Below, in pieces: positions 21,600-33,195 of a DNA stretch of 64,000 bases. The number at the start of each line of letters is the position of its first letter. Positions within the stretch are counted from its first letter, which is position 1. Below the pieces are notes generated by a model. The model saw only the letters and a program-made list of their open reading frames with translations. It was not told the DNA's origin and made no database searches. Location of the stretch: assembly GCA_946902875.1 (NCBI GenBank), contig OX336345.1, positions 17,019,395-17,083,394 on the forward strand. The letters are read 5' to 3'. Source of the stretch: Nematopogon swammerdamellus. Its lineage: Eukaryota > Arthropoda > Insecta > Lepidoptera > Adelidae. The position numbers were made by a program, and so were the translations under genes.

Positions 21600-22797
21600 C
21601 AGAGTGTTTCAGGATAGGGTTTCGTAATTTCAGGTTTCGGAAGGGCCCATATTTGAAGACGAAAAGCTCTAAACCTTTTTCCAAGATACGGTCATTTTAT
21701 AGTGCTTTTTGGTGAAAATAGTTTCATTAAGATTTGGTTAACGGTTTACGTTGGCCTTTATTAAATGAAAATAAAATCACTAACTCATGGATAGAAATGG
21801 GTATGTTGCATACTTAACTGATAGAATTGAATTGCGTGTAGGTCAATTTCAAACCGTGAAAGTTCAATGACATCAAAATAAAAAGGGTACTGGACCAACG
21901 ACATTCTAATTTCTGGACGGGCCCTCGTTATAATTTTTACCGGTAGAAAGAGAATCTCTCTCACAGATGCACACTAAGCTAAAATGTTACACACACACGT
22001 AACATAGGCTAGAATAAGACGTGCAGATGCAAACTCCGTGAACGGAAAAGGGATAGTGCGATTGGAATTCTTCTTATATTGCCAATATTTAAAAGAGCGT
22101 AAGTGCGCGAGCGCCTCATACGTCACGTTACGTTTCCGCTCTGTGAACGTCGATAGAGTAAGACGGTTAAATGGCAATTTGATATGTATAAGGGAGACAA
22201 CGATTGTACATTCAAAATTAGAATTCGTATACTTGAACTTTGTACGTCGCGGCTTGCGCGTGTGCCTTTATATTCATATAAAGAATTGTGTCATGCGTTA
22301 CAAGATAGGTTTAGAACCCTGCATGTCGCCACTGCATGTTCTCAGTGACTGACTCTCGTATGCTCACGTCTCGAACCGAGTAACGTATAGCTATCCTTTT
22401 CACGCTCATATTTTGTGTATGCGAATGCATGATATTCTATCTCTCTCTTTTACGGACGAACGGATACAAAAACGTGACCTGCCTGAGCGCGGCAGTGCGG
22501 CTCGCGATAGAGGGTGCGCTGTATGCTCTCAAATAGCGCGCCTCAAGTCGGTGCGTTGTATGCCACTTCCCGATACTTTTTATATTCGTTGTACCGGACT
22601 AGGTCATGCACTCTCTAGATATAGACAGCACTGTTGCCAAATCTCCCCAGACTCATAGTCCATCGAGTATTTATTACAGTTTCAAATGTTTGTAAAAAAA
22701 AAACGGACTTTCGATTTGAGTGATAAGGATTTTTTTCTTCTAATATTGAGTAACTTTCTATTCCTGAAGTTTCTCAAGCATATCCTGAAACACACTG
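21600..22797. mobile_element. 1.2-kb TIR element flanked by TA
   Basis: CAGAGTGTTTCAGGATA at 21600-21616 is complemented, with one mismatch, by TATCCTGAAACACACTG at 22781-22797. TA dinucleotides lie immediately outside both ends (21598-21599 and 22798-22799), as for Tc1/mariner/pogo-type insertion. The interior (open frames at 22038-22352 and 21974-22177) has no transposase motif that I recognise, so it is probably non-autonomous. Confidence 0.7.
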
Positions 22798-22799
22798 TA

Positions 22800-23030
22800 T
22801 ATATTTATATTATGATAATATGTATGTATGTAACTATGGAACTGTAAGTGTATATATATTTAAATGTATAGAATGTGTGTATTTATGTGTTAATTAACTA
22901 TCTATGTAAATATCAACATTACACAGAATCCCAGTTATGACTGGTAAAGAATGCCTCTAGGCATTAAGTCCTCCATTTGTAAACATTTTTGTGTCCAATA
23001 AAGTATATTTTTATTTCATTTCATTTCAGT
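22800..23030 (+). mobile_element. LINE 3' UTR relic
   Basis: GAATGCCTCTAGGCATTAAG, TCCTCCATTTGTAAACATTT and GTGTCCAATAAAGTATA, followed by TTTATTTCATTTCATTTC, is the 3'-UTR and poly(A)-signal pattern of a common lepidopteran LINE. The coding part is absent. Confidence 0.55.
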
Positions 23031-23328
23031 ACCTAGCAAAGTTTTTTGCTTCCCGTAATTATTTGTTTTTGTTTTCTCCAATTGTAGGAGGGAGAATAGA
23101 TAGACCTTTTGTTGTTTCTAGTTTCTCTCGTTCGCAGATAAACAGCGAGAAAGTCTAGAAGACTAATTGTGCACTGTTAATCTGGCTTAAAAGTCTCGCG
23201 AAAATAATTCGACTAGGGATGAACCTCAAATAAGATCGTAGGTACTTGTTAGTAGCGTGCCATGGGAATAAGTACTTAGAAGCGGTATCATGTACCTTGT
23301 GGCGTGTGTGACAGGTTTTTAACATATA

Positions 23329-23614
23329 CTAGTTCCACTGCATCTCTCACCGTGCTTAAAAAGGGAGATTAAGGCACGAGATGCCGCGCTTTTAAGGTCC
23401 CTCCACAGAATTATGCAGTAGGCATTGATATTATAAATTTGGGTTAAGGTAAGTCTTCGCGCCTTACTTGCTGATTTATAGTTATCTTGTCTTAGTAGGT
23501 GCTTCGCTAAAAGTGGTGGTCGGTGCTGTGCTGCAATTTACCAGAGATCTTGCAGCACAACAGCGATTACTCTCCCCGATTGTCGGGATACAGTGTGTGA
23601 GCTACGTATGTATG
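23329..23614 (+). mobile_element. SINE-like repeat, family C
   Basis: CCACTGCATCTCTCACCGTG at the start, GTGGTGGTCGGTGCTGTGCT, CAGCACAACAGCGATTACTC and TGTCGGGATACAGTGTGTGA at the end, in the same order as 9383-9688. It lacks the first ~20 bp of the head. Confidence 0.65.
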
Positions 23615-24012
23615 TAAGAAGCATCGACTTGTCGAGGATGTGAAAGAAAAGTCCATGAAGACGAAATTACAAACGTATTTCCATCTCTGTTACTCTTATT
23701 TACTCATGCATATCTTTCTGCATATGGAGTGCATACCGACCGACCAAATGGGAGCAAGGTAAAATGCTCCATACATTTGGCATGCGTACACGCAGTCGGT
23801 CGGTGATAGATTTTGACATTGAAACCAGTTACACGTCAAAAAATATCAGTTTCACATACAGATACATTTTTCGGCGAAATTTAAAAAAGTGTCACCGAAA
23901 ATGTAACACCGTGTGTAGAAATATGTTTTTAGGAAAAGCTTGCATAGTTTACTGAAGCTAAAATATTTCATAAAATTTAGCCGATTTTCACACAATTTTC
24001 ATTAGAAATAAA

Positions 24013-24226
24013 AAAAAATTTAATGGAAACTGACACGGCTTGCTACATCATCTACCTACAACATCCGCGATGTCAGCCCATAACACCTTGGTGAACTAGG
24101 TGCCATGTCTGTGCTGCCATTCAGTCGTGCTGGCTACACCGAACTGGACGAAAAACACGAACTATTTACGTAGCTGTTTCGATCGACTTTTCATTCAGTG
24201 CGGTGGTACCGCACCCGCCTATATTA
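24013..24226 (-). mobile_element. SINE 3' part (tRNA/5S tail)
   Basis: The minus strand carries GGTACCACCGCACTGAATGA, the TACGTAAATAGTTCG centre, GTTATGGGCTGACATCGCGG and GTGTCAGTTTCCATTAAATT. The head is missing (5' truncated). Confidence 0.8.
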
Positions 24227-24239
24227 CCAACCTATAACA

Positions 24240-24640
24240 ACCTAATATACTAGTATGATGACTCTTCCACACTCATAATAATCTTCATACATGCGAAAAG
24301 AATGTCAATTAAAATTGTACACCCATGCAAACACAAGCAGGGGTAGGTTTTAGACACAATGACATATGAACAGGCGCACTATCTTACACCCCAGTCGTAA
24401 TCCATCACGCGCTCCTAGTGACATTCAACGACATCACCGCCCCCGATGTAATCCCGCCCCCGTTGTAACCTCACCGCCGCCCCCCGATGTAACCTCAATC
24501 CGCCCCCCAACAATGTAACTAACTCACTCCAGCCCCCGATACCACACCGCTAGCAATTCCAATTTAGGTAAGCGCTCGATGTTGGAATCGTACGCACATT
24601 TTTAATTTTGAGACATGTGCCTGAGAAAATTAACGTTCTA
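24240..24640. other. No gene; CCCCGATGTAACC-like repeats
   Basis: Loose tandem CGCCCCCGATGTAA / CCCCCGTTGTAACCTCA units at 24436-24545. No coding. Confidence 0.5.
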
Positions 24641-24785
24641 TTATTATAAATGTTTCATCCATTTATTTCCACATTTATTTTTATATAAATTTTACATTTA
24701 AAAACAATTTAAAGCTAAAATTAATACAAAAACAAACGGAGTTTTTCCACCGGCGGCGGCGGCGGCGCGGCGGGGCGGACCCAAG

Positions 24786-24970
24786 CTACCGATGGTCTGG
24801 TCCCAAAGAGAGGAACCTCCGGACGATGCGTGCAGTGTCGAGCAGGGCTGCCTTCTGGATCTGGCCCTTGACCAAACCACTTAGCGAGAACCTCTTAAGG
24901 TGGTCATATAGGCTCTTCGCTATCAGCCCATGCGCTGATACGACTATGGGCACAACGATCGTCGAGTCGT
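24786..24970 (-). pseudogene. LINE protein C-terminal relic
   Basis: The minus frame reads DSTIVVPIVVSAHGLIAKSL, YDHLKRFSLSGLVKGQ, QKAALLDTARIVRRFLSL and stops at 24786-24788. This matches the end motif of a group of LINE proteins (VVPIV---G---K-L---L--L-------QKA-LL-TA-I-R--LSL). It lies in a segment bracketed by GACATGTGCCTGA at 24614 and 25133, a possible target duplication. A CGGCGG-rich tract (24752-24778) follows the stop. Confidence 0.65.
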
Positions 24971-26670
24971 AATATTATTGTAAAATTTTATCCATTTGAT
25001 AATGTTTTTTTAAAATAGTATTATGATTTTTATTGTTCATTATATAGGTGTTTGATATTTGATTGATTATTATTTAAATGATTTAGCTAAACTTGATGTA
25101 GGTACATTGTGCAAATTGTGTTTTGTGTATAGGACATGTGCCTGAAAATTATGAATGATTTGATTTGTTTAAACGGATTTTAGTATTCATTGTAAGTTCA
25201 CTCATTCGCACCGGACGGACCGCACGCATCGGCAATACCGACGACGCGGCGACGTGCCGATGCGTGCGATCTAATTGCGTCATTGCAAATAAAAAAAAGA
25301 ATGCCTTCAGGCAAGCCTTTGTCAGCTGTTGTGTTGTGGAATAATTTCCCGTTCGTTTTATAATTTATATAAACACAGAATTACATTAGTCAATAATAAT
25401 AATAAACTATAGAATGTATCAGGATATTTGGGAATAGTTAATGTAAGTTCACCACACGGACTAGCGAAACAATATCAAAGTAGAACTTATTACTTGCCTC
25501 AAAGTTTTTATGCACTACTTGGAATGGGGATTCAAGAAGGCTCCAGTTCCACCCCCGCAGGGTTGTATGCCTAGTCCGCCCCAAACGTGGGTCCTACAGG
25601 CACGCGCTCTATGAAAACAAACCTTTTAGATTAAGACTGTCCTAGTCGTCCATGTTTGACACGACAGAAATGTTGTTATTTGTCATTGATTGATCGATTG
25701 ATAATATGTTCATTCGACTTTAGTTTCAGTATTGACTTAGTGTTTACTAAATCGGATAAACACCTAGATAGTACTTTTGGTATTACTTAGGTACATGAAA
25801 AATAGCATGGTAGAGTATTTCCTGTTTGAAGTTTAATTTGTTCTTAGCATAAAAAATATCTTACTAGCGAAGAGAAAAATCTCATGTTTATGAAAATTAA
25901 ATAAGTAATTTGTCGAAATCGATACATTTGTTCTTACAGACAAATTCACATATTTGCCGAAATATGACATATTTCTGTCCAATGTCAAACTAAGTACGTG
26001 GCGTAATCTGCCACACTATAATGTTGACAGCTGTCACATGTCAGACGCTGTCGGCTCGAACCATCTTCGATCGAAGTATGTCACAGCAAGTTCGGCCCCG
26101 GCCACGTACCCAAGTATTTTATTACCAACTTTACTATCCTGATAAAATTTTGGCATTTTTATTTTCATCCACTGAAAGTTGGGAACGTAAATAATTTTAT
26201 CTTTTGAAATAACTTTTCTTTTTCTAATCTAATCTTCTTATTCTAACAACAAACAACAAATATTAAGCAAGCGCTATACTGAGTCCAGCTATACTTTATT
26301 AGCTTCTCAGATTTGTAGAAGTATTTTATGCGGTTCAGAGGCGGAGTTATTGCAAAATGCAATTTCTACCAGTGTACCAGTATTATAATGTTTAGTGTAA
26401 GTACCCATTAGTTTTCTCAGCAGAGTTTTCTTTACCGTTGTGTGAGATATAATTTTGCGTGCAATTACAGAAATTATTCGAAACTTGACAAACTTAGCTA
26501 GGATTTACATCTAGTGACGGAGCCAATGTTTGTTATGTGCCGTTTGTAGTACTGAATAAATATAATTTCATTTCATTTCGAATAAATATCATTGCATTTA
26601 ATTTAAAACCACGACCTCCCTCTACGTATAACTACGTATATATGAATTAACAATTTTTTTTTTAATCTTC
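24971..26670. other. No gene; MITE fragment near 25180-25280
   Basis: 25178-25275 resembles part of the 11510-11803 MITE. The remainder is AT-rich with no supported feature. Confidence 0.45.
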
Positions 26671-26678
26671 TTTTAAGC

Positions 26679-26960
26679 GGCCGGTTCCTGAGTGGTCTGT
26701 CTGGGCGTCAGATTTTCTTGCGAGTGGTCCGAGGTTCGAATCCAATCGGTGAGTGTCTTTCTGACGGAAAAATTTACGCGCATACCTACGCCTGCTATTT
26801 CACCGTTCGGAACCGGTGTAAAACTGTAGGTTCTTTCCCTTGCCCCTAAGTAGATAGGTCGTCTCAAATTGCAGCCAAATGGGTTAATTCCACCATACTG
26901 TAACAGCGTGTGGTCGGTACAGAACCCTGTCATCGCCAACACTCTACCTGCAGTATTTGA
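26679..26960 (+). mobile_element. tRNA-headed SINE
   Basis: Head GCGGCCGGTTCCTGAGTGGT, exact B box GGTTCGAATCC at about 26731, then CTGACGGAAAAATTTACGCG, CATACCTACGC, CACCGTTCGGAACCGG and TGTAAAACTGTAGGTTC (shared central domain). The tail differs from the 39590-40003 copy, and the 3' boundary is unclear. Confidence 0.7.
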
Positions 26961-28290
26961 TCGAGGTACAAGGGAAGTTTTGTAAAAAAGTTCTATTAAA
27001 CCGCTTAAAGCTGGTATCAAATTATTTGCATGATCACGACATGTACGGAAACTGGATGCGCGAGAGTTCGACTCGCACTTGACCGCTTTTTGAAGTCGGT
27101 TGAAAATTCAAACTGCTCACTGGATCTACTAGAGTATTTGCCCACCCAATAGCCTCCGTTGCCTCGCGGCCACCCCTCGCTGCACTATCGAGAGCCTTAT
27201 TATATTCTCGCCAAATTCCGCTCTGAAGCCTTCTTTGCATTCGTCAGCATTCAATTGACCTCATTAACTCTTCAAGTTCGGTCGAATATGTAGATTATGG
27301 ATTTTCAAGGAAACATCAGGGGTGAGTTTGGAAATCAAAATAAATACTTTATGTCTTACATTTATTTAAATAGCTTATTTGAGGATATAATCTAAATTGA
27401 AGATATAATTAAATTATATTTAATTTGTCTTGACAACTTTACGAAAGCTATTTATTTAATAATTTTGATTATTTAAACTAATATCTTATCTATACTAATA
27501 GTATAAAGAGGTAAAATTTGTTTGTTTGTTTGTATGTAGGGGGTAATCTCTGGAACTAGTAAACCGATTGTTTAAATTTCTAAGATACTCTGTTGAAATT
27601 TCTAAGATTTACAAAATAATACCATAGTCTTATTAATTCTGGTTACACAATTACTCAAACTTAGCATTGCCAGATTCAAGCACGTTTACTAGTTCAAATT
27701 CTTTTAGAAGACTCTAATATCTTAATTTCCCCAGGAGGTGAGGACAGCTAAGCGCCATTGTCACATTACTCTTCAGCGGACTTGAACGTGAAAAAACACT
27801 TTTAAGTAACGAAGAAAAATATTATATCGGTGCGTCAGCAAAGTTCGGTCCCACGAGCCGCCAGGCAGGAAGCAATCTTGACTCGTTGCGAACAAAGGCG
27901 GACGAGTTCGGAGAGAATAATTTCAACAGTTCAAATAGTAAAGGCAAAAGAAAGTGCTTCGTACTCGCAATGCGGTTTTTTGCTGTGAAATGAAGTTCTT
28001 TTAGTGCATTTTAATATATTAAGATAAATGTCTTTTAAATCCATAGCAGCTTAAAACTTGAATGCGGACATCGGGCTTATGGTTATACATGCGTTAAAAC
28101 CATTTCTGAAAAGTTGAAACTTAATCAATTTTATAAACGTTTTGTAAGTGGCGGGAAGTCCTAATCCTAAGTGTGCACAAATGATTTTCAATCAGTTTTC
28201 AAATGATATTTAATAATAATACACGTTTAGTAATTAGTTTCTATAATATTTCATAACCTTGCTTATAAGGCGAACAATAATAGTTTGCAC
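26961..28290. other. Helitron 5' end at 27489; otherwise no gene
   Basis: At 27488 an A is followed by TCTATACTAATAGTATAAAG then AGGTAAAATTTGTTTG, a typical lepidopteran Helitron 5' terminus on the plus strand. No matching hairpin-CTAG 3' end was found downstream, so it is broken or truncated. 27060-27110 carries the GAGAGTTCGACTCGCACTTG repeat phrase. No coding. Confidence 0.55.
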
Positions 28291-28297
28291 TGGTTTT

Positions 28298-28430
28298 TAT
28301 GTAGAAACATGTATCTACACTGTTCAGTATGAAATGCAAAACACAGACAGGACAGAAAAACCGGTAAACGGTGCAAACTACTATTTCCACACCTAACACA
28401 CACATTGATTGAAGCATCGGAAATTAAAAC
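28298..28430. repeat. Partial third copy of the foldback arm end
   Basis: TTTTATGTAGAAACAT at 28298 and ATTGATTGAAGCATCGGAAA at 28405 also occur, adjacent to each other, near the outer end of the foldback arms (30626-30665). Here they are separated by about 90 extra bases. Confidence 0.55.
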
Positions 28431-28559
28431 AGAAAGATTGCGATAGTAAAAAATTCAGCCCGTACCAAATATCTGAAATGGGACTCGAAAGCACGACCTT
28501 TGGATTTTTTTCATAGACATCCGGCACGGGTGGCTGTGCCCAAAAGTTGCATGTGCACA

Positions 28560-30702
28560 TACCTTCCATCTGAATTCAAGCACCTGGCAAGTATTTCTAA
28601 TTTCCGATGCTTCAATCAATATTCACAGGATGTTTCTACATAAAACAAGTATAAATTAATAAAAACCTTGTGAGCGTAAAATTTAAAAAAATTATAGTTT
28701 GCATTTTGCACATGACGTGCAATAATTTAAATAAATAAACATGTAATGTCACCTCATGGTCTTCCAACCAACTAAATGGATTTAGGGACTCCATAAACTC
28801 TTTAGGCTCTTTGGTTTTTCTACAACACAGCGCGAGCGAATGCGAAACTTCGACAACAACTTGAATAATGGATAAGATGAATATTCAATAGTGCCGTTTG
28901 CTAGAGAGCTAGAGAGGGGCGTGTTCGATACCGAGCGGGTGCCAACACACTGGACGGAAAACGCACGAATGATAAAACGCAATTTGATCAGTCACATTTT
29001 GTTTTCAATGTGCAAATGCTAGTTCATAATAATTGAATACTGTAAAGTGAGATAATGATCACTGACCTTTGGAATAAATGTATTATATTATCAAGTATTG
29101 TAGTATTTACTGTTCAGGTTTCATTACACTTTAGTATACAGACAATGATGGCAAAACTAAAAAAAAAGTAGTATATGATCTAGATGAGGCAGAAACTAAT
29201 GAGCTGACAATTTTATATTTTCAGCTCATTTGTTTCTGGCGGTTCAGGTGGTTACGTATAAAATACAGACATTCGTGTGAGACAATATACCTACATACGT
29301 GTAGCTCTATATAGTACCTAAATACGGCGTAAAGGCTTTACTTGGAAAACGTACATTTGAAATATATCTAATCATTGAATAACCTGACAGAACTAAGAGC
29401 GTCCCACAGTGAACAGTATCCAATGCTGCAAAAATAAGACCAATAGTTCGAAAAAGGTACAAAAAGTTTGTAAGTGTTCGTTTTAGGCATGTCTTTTGGT
29501 GGTCTTAAATGGAATCATTCGAAAGTTGGACTCATGCGAACAAAGGCAAATTTCAATGCAAAAGCTATATAATGAAAAAATCCGAACCGCTCTTTCGTCA
29601 CACCAATCGATCAGTGTTTGACCGTCCTTACTGCGCTATCGGAAAAATAAATGACACGACAGTGAACGAAGGAGTTTAATTAAACGCGGCTAAAAAAATC
29701 CGTTGCGGTATGTCCAATGAATGGGTCCGGAGATTCGGACCAGCTGATTCCATTTAAGACCACCAAAAGACATGCCTAAAACGAACACTTACAAACTTTT
29801 TGTACCTTTTTCGAACTATTGGTCTTATTTTTGCAGCATTGGATACTGTTCACTGTGGGACGCTCTTAGTTCTGTCAGGTTATTCAATGATTAGATATAT
29901 TTCAAATGTACGTTTTCCAAGTAAAGCCTTTACGCCGTATTTAGGTACTATATAGAGCTACACGTATGTAGGTATATTGTCTCACACGAATGTCTGTATT
30001 TTATACGTAACCACCTGAACCGCCAGAAACAAATGAGCTGAAAATATAAAATTGTCAGCTCATTAGTTTCTGCCTCATCTAGATCATATAATACTTTTTT
30101 TTTAGTTTTGCCATCATTGTCTGTATACTAAAGTGTAATGAAACCTGAACAGTAAATACTATAGTACTTGATAATATAATACATTTATTCCAAAGGTCAG
30201 TGATCATTATCTCACTTTACAGTATTCAATTATTATGAACTAGCATTTGCACATTGAAAACAAAATGTGACTGATCAAATTGCGTTTTATCATTCGTGCG
30301 TTTTCCGTCCAGTGTGTTGGCACCCGCTCGGTATCGAACACGCCCCTCTCTAGCTCTCTAGCAAACGGCACTATTGAATATTCATCTTATCCATTATTCA
30401 AGTTGTTGTCGAAGTTTCGCATTCGCTCGCGCTGTGTTGTAGAAAAACCAAAGAGCCTAAAGAGTTTATGGAGTCCCTAAATCCATTTAGTTGGTTGGAA
30501 GACCATGAGGTGACATTACATGTTTATTTATTTAAATTATTGCACGTCATGTGCAAAATGCAAACTATAATTTTTTTAAATTTTACGCTCACAAGGTTTT
30601 TATTAATTTATACTTGTTTTATGTAGAAACATCCTGTGAATATTGATTGAAGCATCGGAAATTAGAAATACTTGCCAGATGCTTGAATTCAGATGGAAGG
30701 TA
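28560..30702. mobile_element. Foldback element with two 958-bp inverted arms
   Basis: The left arm 28560-29517 is the near-exact reverse complement of the right arm 29745-30702, with a 227-bp unique centre (29518-29744). Outer ends read TACCTTCCATCTGAATTCAA inward. Arms differ at scattered positions (e.g. gtagtattta vs tatagtactt, cacctggc vs catctggc), so they are not an exact copy-back. A 66-codon frame occurs identically in both arms (28782-28982 minus, 30280-30480 plus) but has no known motif and is probably not a gene. No clear target duplication was seen. Confidence 0.9.
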
Positions 30703-31215
30703 GAATCTGTGCAAATGTGTAAAGCAAATTATTACTTCTGTAACAGTTTCGGCCCACTCGAAGTGAAACAAGTTGACAAATAATTATCCTTATAAATAGA
30801 ATGCGGAATAAATTTGTGGATTCGGTCTTGAAAGCTTTTTTGTTAATCCCTTGAACTAAAGAGGTTTAAGAGATTAACAAAAAAGCTTTTCCGAGGACCG
30901 AAGCAAAAGTCGGTCAAATTTTTAATATTATTTCTTGCAGACTAACGATAATCCTAGAATGTGGGAAGCCACATTTCATATTTCACAATTTTTGGGATAT
31001 CGCCGCAAAATTTGCGAAAAAAGGGATCATGGTTGTAATTGGAAATGGATCCATCTATCACTGGCCAAACGTTACCATCTATCACAGTTGCCACATTAAT
31101 GTCTAATAATATAATTAAGATTTCCCTTAAGCTTAATGTTTGCACTATACTCCTAAAAAGATCCATACTTATTATTCAGAAATCCGCCCCTGAGCACCCC
31201 AATTATTTTCTGTTC
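30703..31215. repeat. AT-rich sequence with one foldback
   Basis: 30826-30902: GGTCTTGAAAGCTTTTTTGT then TAATC pairs with GATTAACAAAAAAGCTTTTC followed by CGAGGACC, a ~25-bp imperfect stem. The remainder holds no supported gene. Confidence 0.65.
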
Positions 31216-31221
31216 TGCGTA

Positions 31222-31513
31222 CAGTAGAGCGTCGATTATCCGAACATTGGTCTTCCGAACGACCGCTCATCCGGAAAGCTTGAATTTAATGTACTTAACT
31301 GGATTTATATTTCATTTGTAGTAAGCTTTCACCAGCTGTCACGCAAAATATCCAAGTATTATAATTTTTGCTAGCTATGTGAATGGAGAGACATAACATT
31401 TACTGTACGTTATATGTGTGTGGACAAAGTTCTGAAAAACATCGAATTTCCGAACACCGATGTCACCTCAGTAATTAGTTCGGACTGTCGTTCGGAAGAT
31501 CGGGGTTTTACGG
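31222..31513. mobile_element. pogo/Tigger-like MITE
   Basis: The left end CAGTAGAGCGTCGATTATCC then GAAC is the well-known pogo-type terminal phrase. The right end, read inward, is CCGTAAAACCCCGATCTTCC then GAAC. TA flanks both ends (31220-31221, 31514-31515). At 292 bp, with no transposase frame, it is a non-autonomous deletion derivative. Confidence 0.8.
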
Positions 31514-32190
31514 TATTTATACATAATGTTTACTCTTTCTCAATTAGAGCCTCTTTCAGCCGAATTAATAATTTCCTACCTATGTCACTTTTGCCTTTGA
31601 GGCAAACGCGCTAGTCACATGTATAAAATAGAAATAACTATATTGTCTCATAAACTTTGACCTGTTTTTGGAGAATTAGAGCGACATTTAGAGCCCCTAC
31701 TTCGGGGTCCGGTGCTTTGCCGTACTTTGAGAGGATACTCCACCTCCCGTCGCTAGTGGAATACACTTATGAATAATTGAGAAGGTCATTTTGGAGTAAT
31801 GAGGACTCAGACAATTCCGAGTTTATCAACTAAGTATTTGAACATTATGCGCCGCGTTATATGAGCAGCAAATAGTCGTTTTAAAAGCTGAATTAATTTC
31901 TCTCGTAGATATTGTGTTTTAGAAACACTAGTCATGGTATATTAGATCCAGTGAAGTGCTGGTGTGCAAGAGGTTCTAGGCATTATTTAACATTTTATTT
32001 TTCAACGCTATGGTAACCGTGTAAGCTCCACAGTTTCCTCCGAACTGGACTCAGAGGTTCCACTTCGATCGGATTCGCTTACCACCACAGGATTCCTTAT
32101 TAAGCTTCAAAAAAAGGTCCGTAGAATTGTTTCCTAGTTAGTACTCTTATTTTTCTAGATAAATCGAGGTTTTATGCTTCAGTTCTTGTC
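31514..32190. other. No gene seen
   Basis: AT-rich, no supported feature. Confidence 0.4.
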
Positions 32191-32191
32191 A

Positions 32192-32680
32192 GCCTCGATA
32201 GCTCAGTGGTACAGACAGTCGACTGTGCCGGTCAGTACTTGGATGGGTGACCGCTCGACCGTTGGATGCTGACCGTGGTTCGGATTCCATGTAAAACTGT
32301 AGGTCCCTTCCTTCTTACCTTACTAAGTGGTATGGACCAGTGGTGGTACCAACCCGCCCGGGTTGGTACCACCGGACGTAATGAAACGTCGGTCGAAAAG
32401 GCTATGTAAATAGTTTGTGTTTTCCGTCCAGCAGGTCTATTCTTGTAAATTCTGACAGCGGACTCAGCGCTGATGTGGCGCTGAGAGCCACTTACTAAAG
32501 TGGCTCTCAGCGCCACATCAGCGCTGAGTCCGCTGCCAGAATTTACAAGAATAGACCTGCAGTTCAGTGTAGCCAACACGACCGAAGAGAAGTACTGCCA
32601 TGGCACCTAGTTTACCCGGTGTTATGGGCTGACATCACGGATGTTGTAGGTGATGTAGCAAACCGTGGAAGTTTCTATAA
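32192..32680 (+). mobile_element. tRNA/5S-type SINE with nested hairpin
   Basis: Head CCTCGATAGCTCAGTGGTAC has a tRNA-like A box. Then GGTCAGTACTTGGATGGGTG then ACCGC is a 5S rRNA box C segment. Then GTGGTTCGGATTCCATG (B-box-like), the central GGTTGGTACCACC domain, and the GTTATGGGCTGACATCACGG / GATGTTGTAGGTGATGTAGC tail ending in A-rich sequence. Compared with 38185-38546 the head lacks the GTTAAGCAACG part of 5S. A 128-bp hairpin has been inserted at 32432-32559. Confidence 0.85.
32432..32559. mobile_element. 128-bp near-perfect hairpin inserted in the SINE
   Basis: CAGGTCTATTCTTGTAAATT starts an arm of about 62 bp whose reverse complement ends at 32559, with one mismatch and a ~5-nt loop at 32491-32500. 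CAG flanks both sides (32429-32431, 32560-32562) and is present once in uninterrupted SINE copies, so it is a 3-bp duplication. Confidence 0.85.
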
Positions 32681-32696
32681 AAAAAAGTAAATAGTC

Positions 32697-32775
32697 GCCA
32701 AAATTATGTCCAATAAGTATCGGAAATTATGTCCAATAAGTATCGGAAATTATGTCCAATAAGTATCGGAAATTA
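32697..32775. repeat. 23-bp tandem repeat, about 3.3 copies
   Basis: AAATTATGTCCAATAAGTAT followed by CGG repeats directly after the SINE's A-rich end. Confidence 0.9.
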
Positions 32776-33068
32776 ATGTTGATACAAAAAATTACTGACC
32801 TTTTTTAAAGCTTATTCAAAGAGGTAAGTATCAGGTGGTGATAATCAAATCCGGTCGAACTGTGAAGTTCTGTATAATGTATGACAGAGTTGGCTCAAAG
32901 ACGTAAATCTTGTCTGTGGGAAAGTCATTACAGCAAGTAGAAGTTTTGAGCGGGTTTTAACGTCGCTGCAGCTGTGGGAGGATTTAAATCTTAAGCGCTG
33001 ACGCGTAAAAATACTTAAACATTTAAAATTTCATTCTCGTAATATAACAACCATAGGTGTTTTTTTTT

Positions 33069-33178
33069 TTTTTATGGAAACTGACACGTTTGGCTAAATC
33101 ACCTACAATATCCGTGATTTCAGTCCATAACACCTTGGTGAACAAGGTGCCGTGTCAGTACTTCCGTTAGGTCGTGGT
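33069..33178 (-). mobile_element. SINE 3' tail fragment
   Basis: The minus strand carries CACCTTGTTCACCAAGGTGT, TATGGACTGAAATCACGG and GTGTCAGTTTCCATAAAAAA, the tail of the tRNA/5S-type SINE. It ends abruptly before the MITE at 33196. Confidence 0.75.
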
Positions 33179-33195
33179 GTTGCATGTAAGGTCCC

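Noticed and set aside
28782..28982. 66-codon frame duplicated in both foldback arms as a gene
   Set aside because: Its conservation follows simply from the inverted repeat; no motif or start context supports coding.
28560..30702. Assembly palindrome (missed-adapter artefact)
   Set aside because: The arms differ at scattered sites and there is a 227-bp unique centre. Still worth confirming with long reads.
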